From the NCBI GenBank assembly GCA_021203205.1, contig JAJQBQ010000057.1, forward strand, positions 19,940-71,476: 51,537 nucleotides of DNA. The letters run 5' to 3'. The stretch comes from Lachnospiraceae bacterium. Its GTDB lineage: Bacteria; Bacillota; Clostridia; Lachnospirales; Lachnospiraceae. The notes beneath the pieces are model-generated. The model ran no database searches. It was not told the origin of the DNA and saw nothing but the letters and a program-made list of their open reading frames with translations. Position 1 is the stretch's first letter, and every line of letters starts with the position of its first letter. The translations under genes and the position numbers were made by a program. This document shows positions 24,371-32,004 of the stretch, in pieces.

Positions 24371-24462
24371 TGAAAGTCTCCCATATATAAAAAGTAAATG
24401 ATCCTCTTTCAGTTACACCCCTGCCAACTTTGCGGATTCGTCAGGGAATACAGCCGACTCTT

Positions 24463-25464
24463 TTATTTCACCGCCCCGTTCGCCACGCCGTTTAAGATCT
24501 GCTTCTGGCACACAATGTAGAACAGCAGGATCGGCAGCAGCGCCAGCAGATACGACGCGAAGGCCAGGTTGTAATTGGTGCCAAACTGGGACTGGAACGT
24601 CATCTGCGCCAGCGGCAGCGTGTTGACTTCCCCGCCACCAAGGATGACCAATGGCGTCATGACATCGTTCCATGTCCCCAGAGCCGTCAGCACCGCCACC
24701 GTCGCGTGCATGGGCTTCATCATCGGAAAGATGATGCTCCAGTAGGTCCGCCAGGTGCTGGCGCCGTCCACCCGGGCCGCCTCCTCCAGCGCCACCGGGA
24801 TGTTCGTCAGGTAGCCGCTGTAGAGCATCAGGTTCATGGGCATGTAGAAGACCAGATAGCATAGGATCACACCCACCATGTTGTCGAGCCCCATCTGCGC
24901 GGTCTGCTTCACCAGCGGCATCATCAGGATCGCAAAGGGAACGAACATGCCGCTGACGACATACAGATACGCCAGGTTGTACCATTTGCTGCGGGCCTTG
25001 TTGCGGCCGATCGCGTAGCCGAGCACAGAATGCAAGACGATGGACAATGCCACGGTGACCCCCGTGATCAGGACGCTGTTTAAGAGGGAATGCCAGAAAT
25101 CCGTCACCTCCATCGCCTCTTTAAAATTGCTGAAGCTCCAGGTCTTCGGCAGGGACAGGATCCCCGAAATGCTGTTTGTCATTTCCGACGGCTGCTTGAA
25201 AGCGATCACCACCGTCATATACAGCGGGAACAGGACTGTCACAAGGCCAAGGATCAGAAGGATCGTGACCGGCCAGTTGACTTTTTCTTTTGCGCGGCTC
25301 CTGCCATGACCAGCCTTTCTTATTTTTCCACGAGCTGCTCTGCTGCCGCGCCCCCGGAATTTTTCATGTCGCAAAGCTCCGGCCGTGTTTCCTGTCGTGT
25401 TCCGGATCCGTTCACGGCTCCATTCTGTTATGCTTTCATAATTATTATCCCCATGTTCGCTCAT
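24463..25464 (-). CDS. Carbohydrate ABC transporter permease, MalG type
   Basis: Six-span integral membrane subunit of an oligosaccharide importer. The first 65 residues are a basic hydrophilic extension, unusually long for the family. Membrane segments follow from WPVTILLILGLVTVLFPLYMTVV. The EAA loop EEAARVDGASTWRTYWSIIFP, which docks to the ATPase, sits near the middle. The start codon overlaps the stop of the partner permease (ATGA). No ATPase gene is nearby, so the system probably borrows a shared MsmK/UgpC-type ATPase, as is common in Firmicutes. Confidence 0.93.
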   Translation of the reverse strand: MSEHGDNNYESITEWSRERIRNTTGNTAGALRHEKFRGRGSRAARGKIRKAGHGRSRAKEKVNWPVTILLILGLVTVLFPLYMTVVIAFKQPSEMTNSISGILSLPKTWSFSNFKEAMEVTDFWHSLLNSVLITGVTVALSIVLHSVLGYAIGRNKARSKWYNLAYLYVVSGMFVPFAILMMPLVKQTAQMGLDNMVGVILCYLVFYMPMNLMLYSGYLTNIPVALEEAARVDGASTWRTYWSIIFPMMKPMHATVAVLTALGTWNDVMTPLVILGGGEVNTLPLAQMTFQSQFGTNYNLAFASYLLALLPILLFYIVCQKQILNGVANGAVK

Positions 25465-26417
25465 AACTGCTCCTCCTTCCCGCCCAGGAATTTCATCTGG
25501 AACACCGAAATCACTACAATGACGACGAAGAAAATCACCGCGTTCGCGCTCTGGAACCCAAACTGGCCGCCCGACAGACCGTTATTGTAAATCAGGTAAG
25601 AAATGGATTCCGTGCTCTGCGCCGGGCCTCCCTGCGTCAGCGCGACGATCTGGTCAAACACCATCAGGAAATTTTTCATGCAAAGTACCATATTGATGGT
25701 GAAGAATGGTATGATCAGCGGGAAGGTCAGGCTCTTAAACTTCTGCCAGCCCGTTGCCCCGTCGATAGCCCCCGCCTCGTACACGTCCTCCGGCACGGTC
25801 TGCAGGCCGGATATGTAAATGATGGTGTTCATTGCGATCGACTGCCATGCGCACACGATGACGATGGCGATCCACGCCCAGCTTTTGCTGGCCAGAATGT
25901 TTGTCCCCTCCAGCCCCATCATCTCCATGAGTGCCGGGACGATATAGGTGAAGAAATAGCTGAAAATATAGCCCACCACCAACGCTCCCAGGATGTTCGG
26001 AATGAAATAAAGTCCCCGCAGCGCGCTCTTAAATTTGATTTTGCTGTTCAACCCCAACGCGAGAATCAGGCTCACAATATTCACCACAATGGTTGTGACA
26101 ATGGCCAGTTTAAAGGTAAATAAATAGGACTTGCCGACTCTCGCGTCGGAGAACAGGTCAATATAGTTTCTCAAGCCCACCCAGTCGTAACTTCCGTATC
26201 CGCGGAAATTGGTAAAGCTGTAGATGGCACCCCTGATCAATGGCAGCGTGTTAAAGATAAAAAACAGTGCAAGGATCGGTATCGTGACCAGCATAAATGA
26301 TCTGCGGGGGCCGGTGATCTTTTTCTTTTTTAAATGTCCGCTTTCTGCCTTCCTGCCCCTTTTTCCCGTTTGGTCGGACGGCATCACGACAGCCGTTCCG
26401 TCTTCTGATTTTTTCAT
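25461..26417 (-). CDS. Carbohydrate ABC transporter permease, MalF type
   Basis: Partner of the MalG-type permease; it forms the membrane channel with it. I place the start at 26417 (MKKSEDGTAVV) with AAGGGGAAG just upstream; the ATG 14 codons earlier lacks a site. After a charged N-terminus (LKKKKITGPRRSF) come segments MLVTIPILALFFIFNTLPLI and five more. The EAA loop is EAGAIDGATGWQKFKSLTFP. It is separated from the binding-protein gene by 411 bp of tandem repeats, unusual inside such an operon and likely to lower its expression relative to the binding protein. Confidence 0.93.
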   Translation of the reverse strand: MKKSEDGTAVVMPSDQTGKRGRKAESGHLKKKKITGPRRSFMLVTIPILALFFIFNTLPLIRGAIYSFTNFRGYGSYDWVGLRNYIDLFSDARVGKSYLFTFKLAIVTTIVVNIVSLILALGLNSKIKFKSALRGLYFIPNILGALVVGYIFSYFFTYIVPALMEMMGLEGTNILASKSWAWIAIVIVCAWQSIAMNTIIYISGLQTVPEDVYEAGAIDGATGWQKFKSLTFPLIIPFFTINMVLCMKNFLMVFDQIVALTQGGPAQSTESISYLIYNNGLSGGQFGFQSANAVIFFVVIVVISVFQMKFLGGKEEQL

Positions 26418-26549
26418 CGTCTTCCCCTTCCCGATGATCGTGACAGTATTTTTCACCAATCATCATTTTTCTTTTACATATGCCAAAACATCTTATTTCT
26501 TTCGACAGATTTACAGCTCGGAACTGAGACCAAAAGCCATCACTCCCTG

Positions 26550-26826
26550 TTCTAAAATTGTTCGGTTCCAGCACCAGATTCCGTCATTCTCTCTTCTGGA
26601 ATTATTCAGAACCGATGCTATATTCATTATTCTCTGTTCTCGAATTTTTCAGAACCGATGTCAAATTCCGTTTTTCTCTCTTCTCGATTTTTTCAGAACC
26701 GATGTCAAATTCCGTTTTTCTCTCTTCTCGAATTTTTCGGAACCGACGCATAATTCCGTTTTTCTCTCTTCTAAAATTGTTCGGGACTAACGCTAATTTC
26801 CATTATTCTCTGTTCCAAAGTTTCGC
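26550..26826. repeat. Six tandem 44-bp units within the sugar operon
   Basis: Units begin at 26550, 26594, 26637, 26681, 26725 and 26769 (steps 43-44 bp), with a partial seventh at 26813. Units 3-5 are nearly identical; outer ones have diverged. Each unit can form a small hairpin (GAATTT/AAATTC) on either strand. The period is not a multiple of three and stop codons fall in most frames, so it is not coding. The remaining 26418-26549 shows nothing else. Confidence 0.9.
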
Positions 26827-26828
26827 AG

Positions 26829-28112
26829 CTAATCTTCTGCACGCTCTGCCTCATAATCCTCCACCATCTGAATAATATCCCGGTTGTACCGCACCCAGTT
26901 TGTGTCGAAGTCGCTTAAGAATTCGTCCACATCCTGATCGATCAACAGCGTCTGGATCATCGCATCCACAGACATTTCGGCGGGATAATAGTGATCCTGG
27001 AAATCCACCATCTTTCCCTCTTCGATATATGCCAGCATGCCGTCCAGCTCATCCGCCAGCTCGTATTCCCCGTCGTTCAGACATGGGATCGCGATCTGGG
27101 AGTCCAGATAGGTCTGAACATTTTCGTGCTCCAGAAAGAAATCGATCACTTCATAAGCCGCGTCCTTATTTTCACAGGCCTCCAGAACACAGAACTGCAG
27201 GTCGATGCCGGAATTTAACACATTTTCCTCTGCGTCATTGCTTGCCGGCATGACAAAGCTGCCAATCACCATATCCGGATTCACGGACTTGATCTGCGGG
27301 ATAGCGTAGCTGCCGATGGTGTACATGGCGGACTGGCCGTTCGCAAAGGCGGTGCAGGCATCGTTATAGCCATAGCCAACCGCACCTTTCTCACCGAACG
27401 TCAGCAGAGTCAGCATTTTCTCCGCGATCTCCCGGTACTCGGTCGTGAAGGTCGTAAGCCCCCTGTTCACCTGCTGGCAGACATCCGACGGTGCCAGTGA
27501 AACCGCCAGCGCATTCCAGGGCGCCAGGCAGGTCCAGGTGTCCTTGTATCCGAAATAGAATGGAAGGATCCCCTCCGACTGGATCGTCTCGCACAGTTCG
27601 ATCAGCTCATCCCAGGTCTCCGGCACTTCCCATCCGTGTTCCTCAAACATTTCCATGTTATAAAGCACACCCGCCGCGTTTGCCACATAAGGGATCCCAA
27701 ACGTTCCTTCCGTCGGCACAAACTCCAGATTCTCCAGAATCTCGATATACGCCTCATTTACCAGCGACAGCCCCTCGTAGTCGGAAACGTCCGCCAGAAT
27801 GCCCGCATCGACATAATAGGAATAATTGACATCCCCGGCAATGAGAATGATGTCCGGGTAATCCTCCCGGATGAACCTCGTCTGCAGGATCGTAGCCGCG
27901 TCGTTCGGCGTGGTGATCGTCAGGTGGATGTCCTCATGAGTCTTGTTAAACTCCTCCTCCAGCTCCTCAAAAATGTCGGATGCCTCCGATTTACTCTGGA
28001 TCACCTCGATCTCAACCACATCGCTCGTGCTGCCGCATCCAGTCACCATTGCTGCCACGCCAGCCACCACGCAGGCCGCCAGAAATGTCCGGATCCATTT
28101 TCTTTTTGCCAT
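26829..28112 (-). CDS. Extracellular sugar-binding lipoprotein of ABC importer
   Basis: Captures oligosaccharide outside the membrane for the MalF/MalG-type permease. A signal peptide ends in lipobox MVTGC (Cys26). The mature protein starts with an IEVIQSKSEASDIFEELEEEFNKTHEDIHLT segment, the typical first strand and helix of group 1 binding proteins; residue FGYKDTWTCLAPWNALA is in the ligand cleft region. At 427 residues it is the normal family length. First gene of the operon with the permeases, GH36, GH13 and fusion enzyme; the specificity for raffinose-type sugars is inferred from the neighbours. Confidence 0.92.
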   Translation of the reverse strand: MAKRKWIRTFLAACVVAGVAAMVTGCGSTSDVVEIEVIQSKSEASDIFEELEEEFNKTHEDIHLTITTPNDAATILQTRFIREDYPDIILIAGDVNYSYYVDAGILADVSDYEGLSLVNEAYIEILENLEFVPTEGTFGIPYVANAAGVLYNMEMFEEHGWEVPETWDELIELCETIQSEGILPFYFGYKDTWTCLAPWNALAVSLAPSDVCQQVNRGLTTFTTEYREIAEKMLTLLTFGEKGAVGYGYNDACTAFANGQSAMYTIGSYAIPQIKSVNPDMVIGSFVMPASNDAEENVLNSGIDLQFCVLEACENKDAAYEVIDFFLEHENVQTYLDSQIAIPCLNDGEYELADELDGMLAYIEEGKMVDFQDHYYPAEMSVDAMIQTLLIDQDVDEFLSDFDTNWVRYNRDIIQMVEDYEAERAED

Positions 28113-28186
28113 GATCTGTATACCCCCTTTCGGTCTCTTCCGCCATGTTCCTGCCGGAATCCACGGTAATCTTCTGTTGCTTATAG

Positions 28187-28330
28187 TGTCTCGTCACAGT
28201 CATCCCCGAATGATGTAATAACTCCTCGTCGGAAGACGAATCACACGGAAATTGTCTTGCCACAGGTGCCTCTGAATGATGTAAGAAATCCTCATCGAAA
28301 GACAAATCGCACTGTGATTTCTCATCCCTG
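28187..28330. repeat. 66-bp tandem repeat in the leader of the sugar operon
   Basis: Two full diverged units, each starting GAATGATGTAA (28209 and 28275), with a partial unit to the left. The period is 66 bp. A minus-strand frame reads through both but stays unlinked to any known protein, so I treat it as non-coding leader DNA 75-220 bp upstream of the binding-protein start. Confidence 0.75.
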
Positions 28331-28365
28331 CCCGTAAGTGGATTTATTCACTCACTTAAGGATCA

Positions 28366-28542
28366 CGGCACTAAGAGCAACTCACAATTTGGAGAAGATT
28401 TACCGATTCGTTAAATTTGTGTGAAATTATACATGCCAAAATGCGTCCGTCATATAGGCACATAGATTTCTTTTTATGCCAAATTGCGCTGTTTTTCTCA
28501 ACAGGTTAAAATCAGGACGCATTTTGGCATATTTCCATCTGG
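28366..28542. repeat. 178-bp palindromic element, copy 1
   Basis: Contains perfect 15-bp inverted arms at 28434-28448 and 28515-28529 (TGCCAAAATGCGTCC and its complement), with a third related block (TGCCAAATTGCGC) in the loop. It matches 30543-30720 in the same orientation over its whole length, at roughly 75-80% by eye. The size and terminal symmetry suggest a MITE-like element. Confidence 0.75.
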
Positions 28543-28707
28543 TTGTGTTCTGTTACAATTCTTCTTGTCTCAAGGCAAATTGATCTTCTCTGCATAAATA
28601 GATGTATTTCGTGCGCGAATGCGTTTTTCACAGTCAAATACAGTAATTTGACCTACACACTGCACTGGCTCACGTTCCGGCAAAAGCTTAAAACACAGCT
28701 GTTTGCA

Positions 28708-28745
28708 CAAAAAAAGAGATTCTGTTACAGAATCTCCATTTTTTG
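28708..28745. terminator. Bidirectional terminator left of AbiE toxin gene
   Basis: GAGATTCTG-TTA-CAGAATCTC is a perfect 9-bp stem (28716-28736) with an A-run before and a T-run after, so it can end transcription from either side. The surrounding gap (28543-28874) shows no gene. Confidence 0.75.
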
Positions 28746-28874
28746 CGCATATATATTTCCTTCTCGCACCTGTTCCCATGTCTCATTTGGGTATCTGTCC
28801 AAAATCTCAGTGCCTGTTTGCAGTCCGATTCCATGCTCGCGCCGCAGGATTGCTTTTAACACCTGAATCAATTT

Positions 28875-29687
28875 TTATAAATCAACCGTCTTTAAAAATT
28901 CCTGAATCATCTTAAAGGCTGCTCCTACATCCATCTGCAGCCAGTTTCTGTCTCCGGAATTTTCAACATTATTCCGAAACCTTCGATTTGAGAATGTAGT
29001 ATCTACTCTCTTTTGTATCCCATTCATATCTCGTTCTCTCATAGACGGCTCATCAATAATATAAACCTTTATGCATTCTGCAAGTCTTGTCATTTCTACA
29101 TGTTCCTTCAGATAGCAGAGATCAAATATATCCTTATATCTTGTAGAAAGCGGCCCAAAACGCAATAATGATTTTAATTTCTCGGCGAAAATCTGTTCGC
29201 ATGAATTTATCAGCAAACTTGCTCCCTCATCATCTACGCAAACATCAAAACAATATGTATCCTGTTCAATACTCATATTCGCTTGAACCCCAAGATCAAT
29301 CTTGCTCTCAATAGAATTTCCATTATCATCTTTGATTATGATATATACGCGCTTACCATTGTATTCCTGCTGGGAAAGCGGTTCAATCCTACCACCCTTA
29401 ATTTCTATTTTGATTCCATCCAGACAGTTTAATTTTGAGATAAAATATCTGATGGATTCATCTCGAAGTGAATACCTGATAAAATCCAGATCCAGGTCTT
29501 CCGTTGCACGTCTCACATTTCCTGTGATGCTTCGCATAACAACGCCGCCCTTTATTGTTACATTTCTCCCAAAATTACTCCTTTCGATTGCTTTTAGCAC
29601 AATGTCCTGGCATACACGTGCATCAGCGTTACGGTCTGAATATCCAATATTTCTGTATTTTTCTGTCATTTCATCCAAACTAATCAT
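28875..29687 (-). CDS. abiEii: AbiEii/AbiGii family nucleotidyltransferase toxin
   Basis: Toxin of a type IV-like toxin-antitoxin system that aborts phage infection; related MenT toxins add nucleotides to tRNA. It contains the minimal nucleotidyltransferase core: GGVVMRSIT and RRATEDLDLDF (about residues 46-70), with the acidic D-x-D. A later EKLKSLLRFGPLSTRYKDIFDL block is the conserved helical region. The start ATG overlaps the stop of the antitoxin gene by one base, the usual coupled arrangement with the antitoxin first. At 270 residues it is of normal length and looks intact. Confidence 0.9.
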   Translation of the reverse strand: MISLDEMTEKYRNIGYSDRNADARVCQDIVLKAIERSNFGRNVTIKGGVVMRSITGNVRRATEDLDLDFIRYSLRDESIRYFISKLNCLDGIKIEIKGGRIEPLSQQEYNGKRVYIIIKDDNGNSIESKIDLGVQANMSIEQDTYCFDVCVDDEGASLLINSCEQIFAEKLKSLLRFGPLSTRYKDIFDLCYLKEHVEMTRLAECIKVYIIDEPSMRERDMNGIQKRVDTTFSNRRFRNNVENSGDRNWLQMDVGAAFKMIQEFLKTVDL

Positions 29688-30262
29688 CAGAAAACCTCCA
29701 ACTGTAAAATTTCCAGCACCCTGTTACTCTTCGGTGCCGCCAACGCATAATCCTGAATCTTCTGAATATCCAATTGCGGAAGTATTTTTCGATAGTTTAA
29801 AATAATTTCCTTATAGTAATCAAACGAAAACTTGCTCTTATATCGCACAAGTTCAATAAGCATACGTTCTCTATTATAGATTTTTATGCTATAACCTCTA
29901 TATTCAACTATTACAATCCCCTCTTCAAAAAAATCATCCGGGATAAAATATTGTTTTATTCTCTTATCCCGGATTTTCGCCGCATTACGTGCTGTTGCCA
30001 TGTCACATACATCCGGTATGACATCTGTCAAACCGTAAACGTAAAAGGCGCTTTTCATCGTCACGACTGCCTTTGGGTATTTAAATGAAAACATTGCCAT
30101 TTCCGGGACATATTTCTTTTCTGAATATACCCCCTTTCCTATCTTGAACAGCTTGCCCTCCTCTATTTTTTTTTCAATGTAATAATCCGAGCCATAACTT
30201 TTTAAGCATTCCGCACGTGTTTTCACAATTTCTGCCTCCCCGTTTTTTAAAAAAGTTCGCAT
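29687..30262 (-). CDS. abiEi: AbiEi-type antitoxin / autorepressor
   Basis: Antitoxin with an N-terminal winged helix (ECLKSYGSDYYIEKKIEEGKL, then KIGKGVYSEKKYV), which in this family binds operator DNA, and a C-terminal domain that counteracts the toxin (FEEGIVIVEYRGYSIKIYNRERMLIELVRYK). The start at 30262 lies 30 bases after a perfect consensus promoter; no strong ribosome site is seen, so expression may be low or leaderless-like. It precedes and overlaps the toxin gene. Base composition is clearly more AT-rich than the sugar operon on either side, a sign of transfer. Confidence 0.88.
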   Translation of the reverse strand: MRTFLKNGEAEIVKTRAECLKSYGSDYYIEKKIEEGKLFKIGKGVYSEKKYVPEMAMFSFKYPKAVVTMKSAFYVYGLTDVIPDVCDMATARNAAKIRDKRIKQYFIPDDFFEEGIVIVEYRGYSIKIYNRERMLIELVRYKSKFSFDYYKEIILNYRKILPQLDIQKIQDYALAAPKSNRVLEILQLEVF

Positions 30263-30271
30263 TTTTTATTA

Positions 30272-30379
30272 TTTTGCGGATGTTTTTCTAAATTATACTA
30301 CAACTCAGTTTCCCTGTCAATTTTCGTTTTGAAATCATCCGCTTTTTTTGCCTTTTTGCGGATATTTTTCTAAATTATA
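30272..30379 (-). promoter_or_regulatory. AbiE promoter with two direct operator-like repeats
   Basis: TTGACA (30315-30320), 17-base spacer, TATAAT (30292-30297), a full consensus promoter on the minus strand. A 26-bp sequence covering the -10 box (30272-30297) recurs with one change at 30354-30379, 82 bp upstream. Its content (TATAATTTAG, then ATCCGCAAAA) makes it a candidate site for AbiEi autorepression. Confidence 0.75.
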
Positions 30380-30542
30380 TTTGAGCTGGCAAAAATGATG
30401 ACTTATAGCAATGCTTTTCATTCTTTTCTTATATGAAATATTAACGCAAATATTTTACGCCTTTCTCTTTTGTTTGTCAATGATTTTTATGGTAAACTTT
30501 CAAGCTTCTCAATTGCAAATTTAAATTGTCATTTAACAATAT

Positions 30543-30720
30543 CGGCATTAAGAACAACTCACAATTCGGAGAAAACCTGTCGGTTCATTAAAAATTTTGC
30601 GAAATTATACATGCCAAAATGCTTTTGTCATATACGCTTACCACTTCCTTTTTATGCCAACTTGCGCTGTTTTTTCCTGTAGCTTCAAGTCATGACGCAT
30701 TTTGGCATATTTGCTTCCGG
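30543..30720. repeat. 178-bp palindromic element, copy 2
   Basis: Direct copy of 28366-28542. The left arm keeps TGCCAAAATGC and the right arm GACGCATTTTGGCA, so the hairpin is weaker than in copy 1. The AbiE operon lies between the copies. Confidence 0.75.
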
Positions 30721-30727
30721 ATGGGGG

Positions 30728-30756
30728 TTGCATTTCCCTCAATTGCAAGGTAAAAT
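30728..30756 (+). promoter_or_regulatory. Promoter of AraC regulator
   Basis: TTGCAT (30728-30733), 17-base spacer, TAAAAT (30751-30756). An inverted repeat TTGCATTT/AAATGCAA brackets both boxes and could be an autoregulatory or ligand-responsive site. Confidence 0.6.
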
Positions 30757-30863
30757 GCAATGGCACAAGAGACAAGAAGGTCAGAAACGAACGACTTTTG
30801 ATTTCAACATTAGGTGACGACACCAGGGTAACCATGCAGGATGTTTAAAGGATGGTAACTGAC

Positions 30864-31754
30864 ATGAGCAATACGAAAAAAATGGGCGATGTTATTTTTT
30901 CGATTTTTCCGAGCGAGAATTTCATTGATCTGGAACTTTTTCAGTTCGGCCGGGAGGTGTGTCTGCCGGCGCATTCCTTCGGGCCTGCCGCGCGCAATCA
31001 TTATCTGTTTCACTATGTTTTTTCCGGAACCGGCACGCTCCATGCGGATGACTCCAGAGGCGAGACACACACGTACCAGATCAAAAGCGGCCAGGGATTT
31101 CTGCTCTTTCCCGGCCAGATCAACACTTATATTGCGGATGACAAGCTCCCCTGGGATTATGCCTGGCTGGAGTTTGACGGACTGCGGGCAAAAGAAATCA
31201 TTGAAACTGCAGGCCTAAGCATGGATCACCCGATTTACCGCGCAAAATCCCATGACTTAAGGGAAACCATGGCGAATGAGATGGTATATATCACGGAGCA
31301 CGCAAAAGAGCCGCCTCTGCATCTGATCGGCCATCTGTACCTCTTTATCGATGCCTTCAGCCGCTCTTCCGCCTCCATGAAAATTTCCAAAGGCAGCAAG
31401 CTGCGGGATTTTTATGTGCACGAAGCCCTCACATTTATCGAGCAGAATTTTCAAAACGATATTTCCGTGGAGGATATCGCCGCCACCTGCGGCCTGAACC
31501 GCAGCTACTTCGGCAAAATTTTTAAGGATGCGGTCGGGAAATCCCCGCAGGATTTTCTCCTCCAGTACCGTATGATCAAAGCCACCGAGCTTTTAAAGCT
31601 GACGAACCTTTCCATCGGCGACATCAGCAATGCCGTGGGGTATTCGGATCAGTTTCACTTTTCGCGGGCTTTCAAGAATATCTACGGGATTTCTCCCAGA
31701 GAATGGCGGAATAAGAATCAGATTGCCGATCCACGGCATTCCGGTTCGGAGTGA
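30864..31754 (+). CDS. AraC-family transcriptional activator, likely of the alpha-galactoside operon
   Basis: N-terminal cupin sensor domain (PAHSFGPAARNHYLFHYVFSG and GQGFLLFPGQINTYIAD), then two C-terminal helix-turn-helix motifs in the last 100 residues (VEDIAATCGLNRSYFGKIFK and IGDISNAVGYSDQFHFSRAFKNIYGISP). This is the MsmR/RafR architecture of activators that sense raffinose or melibiose. AAAGGATGG lies 8 bases upstream of the ATG at 30864; an ATG at 30852 is less likely. In related loci such a gene sits divergent and next to the binding-protein gene; here the AbiE cassette separates them. A strong hairpin follows the stop. Confidence 0.85.
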   Translation: MSNTKKMGDVIFSIFPSENFIDLELFQFGREVCLPAHSFGPAARNHYLFHYVFSGTGTLHADDSRGETHTYQIKSGQGFLLFPGQINTYIADDKLPWDYAWLEFDGLRAKEIIETAGLSMDHPIYRAKSHDLRETMANEMVYITEHAKEPPLHLIGHLYLFIDAFSRSSASMKISKGSKLRDFYVHEALTFIEQNFQNDISVEDIAATCGLNRSYFGKIFKDAVGKSPQDFLLQYRMIKATELLKLTNLSIGDISNAVGYSDQFHFSRAFKNIYGISPREWRNKNQIADPRHSGSE

Positions 31755-31790
31755 TGCTGAGGTGCGGAGCAATGTCTGAGCTTCGGGGTA

Positions 31791-31833
31791 AAACAGGGAT
31801 GCAGCATATACAATTCTCGCTGCATCCCTGTTT
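31791..31833. terminator. Perfect 15-bp hairpin after AraC gene
   Basis: Arms AAACAGGGATGCAGC (31791-31805) and its exact complement (31819-31833) around a 13-base loop. It probably terminates the AraC transcript. It belongs to a family with copies at 17379-17421 and 33347-33383. Confidence 0.75.
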
Positions 31834-31860
31834 ACAATTTACCGAAATTACGCTGGCACT

Positions 31861-31893
31861 CACTCCATCGCCCGAATCCAGCGCTTCGCCACG
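31861..31893. pseudogene. Fragment matching the 3' end of the ABC-2-like gene
   Basis: These 33 bases match 9873-9905, the final codons (VAKRWIRAVE) of the membrane-protein gene at 9872-10816, with two mismatches. Nothing else of that gene is recognisable here. Probably a leftover of a lost paralogue or a transposed fragment. Confidence 0.5.
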
Positions 31894-31912
31894 GAAAGAT
31901 TTAAATAATCTC

Positions 31913-31941
31913 TTGGATTTCCGTCAGAAACATGTTATTCT
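31913..31941 (+). promoter_or_regulatory. Promoter of AAA ATPase gene
   Basis: TTGGAT (31913-31918), 17-base spacer, TATTCT (31936-31941), 64 bases upstream of the start codon. Confidence 0.55.
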
Positions 31942-32004
31942 ATCGGTACGATTTAAGAGAAACCATAGTACTCTATCCATACCTTTAGGAAAGCAGGTGA
32001 TCCA

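Noticed and set aside
26558-26875. 105-codon open frame over the 44-bp repeats
   Set aside because: The unit length is not a multiple of three, no ribosome site is present, and the peptide is low-complexity; it is a by-product of the repeat.
28012-28305. 97-codon frame upstream of and across the binding-protein start
   Set aside because: It reads the 66-bp repeat leader and then the binding-protein gene out of frame; no domain is recognisable.
28366-30720. CRISPR array
   Set aside because: The repeats are two long copies 2.2 kb apart with genes between them, not short repeats with uniform spacers. No cas gene was seen in the window.
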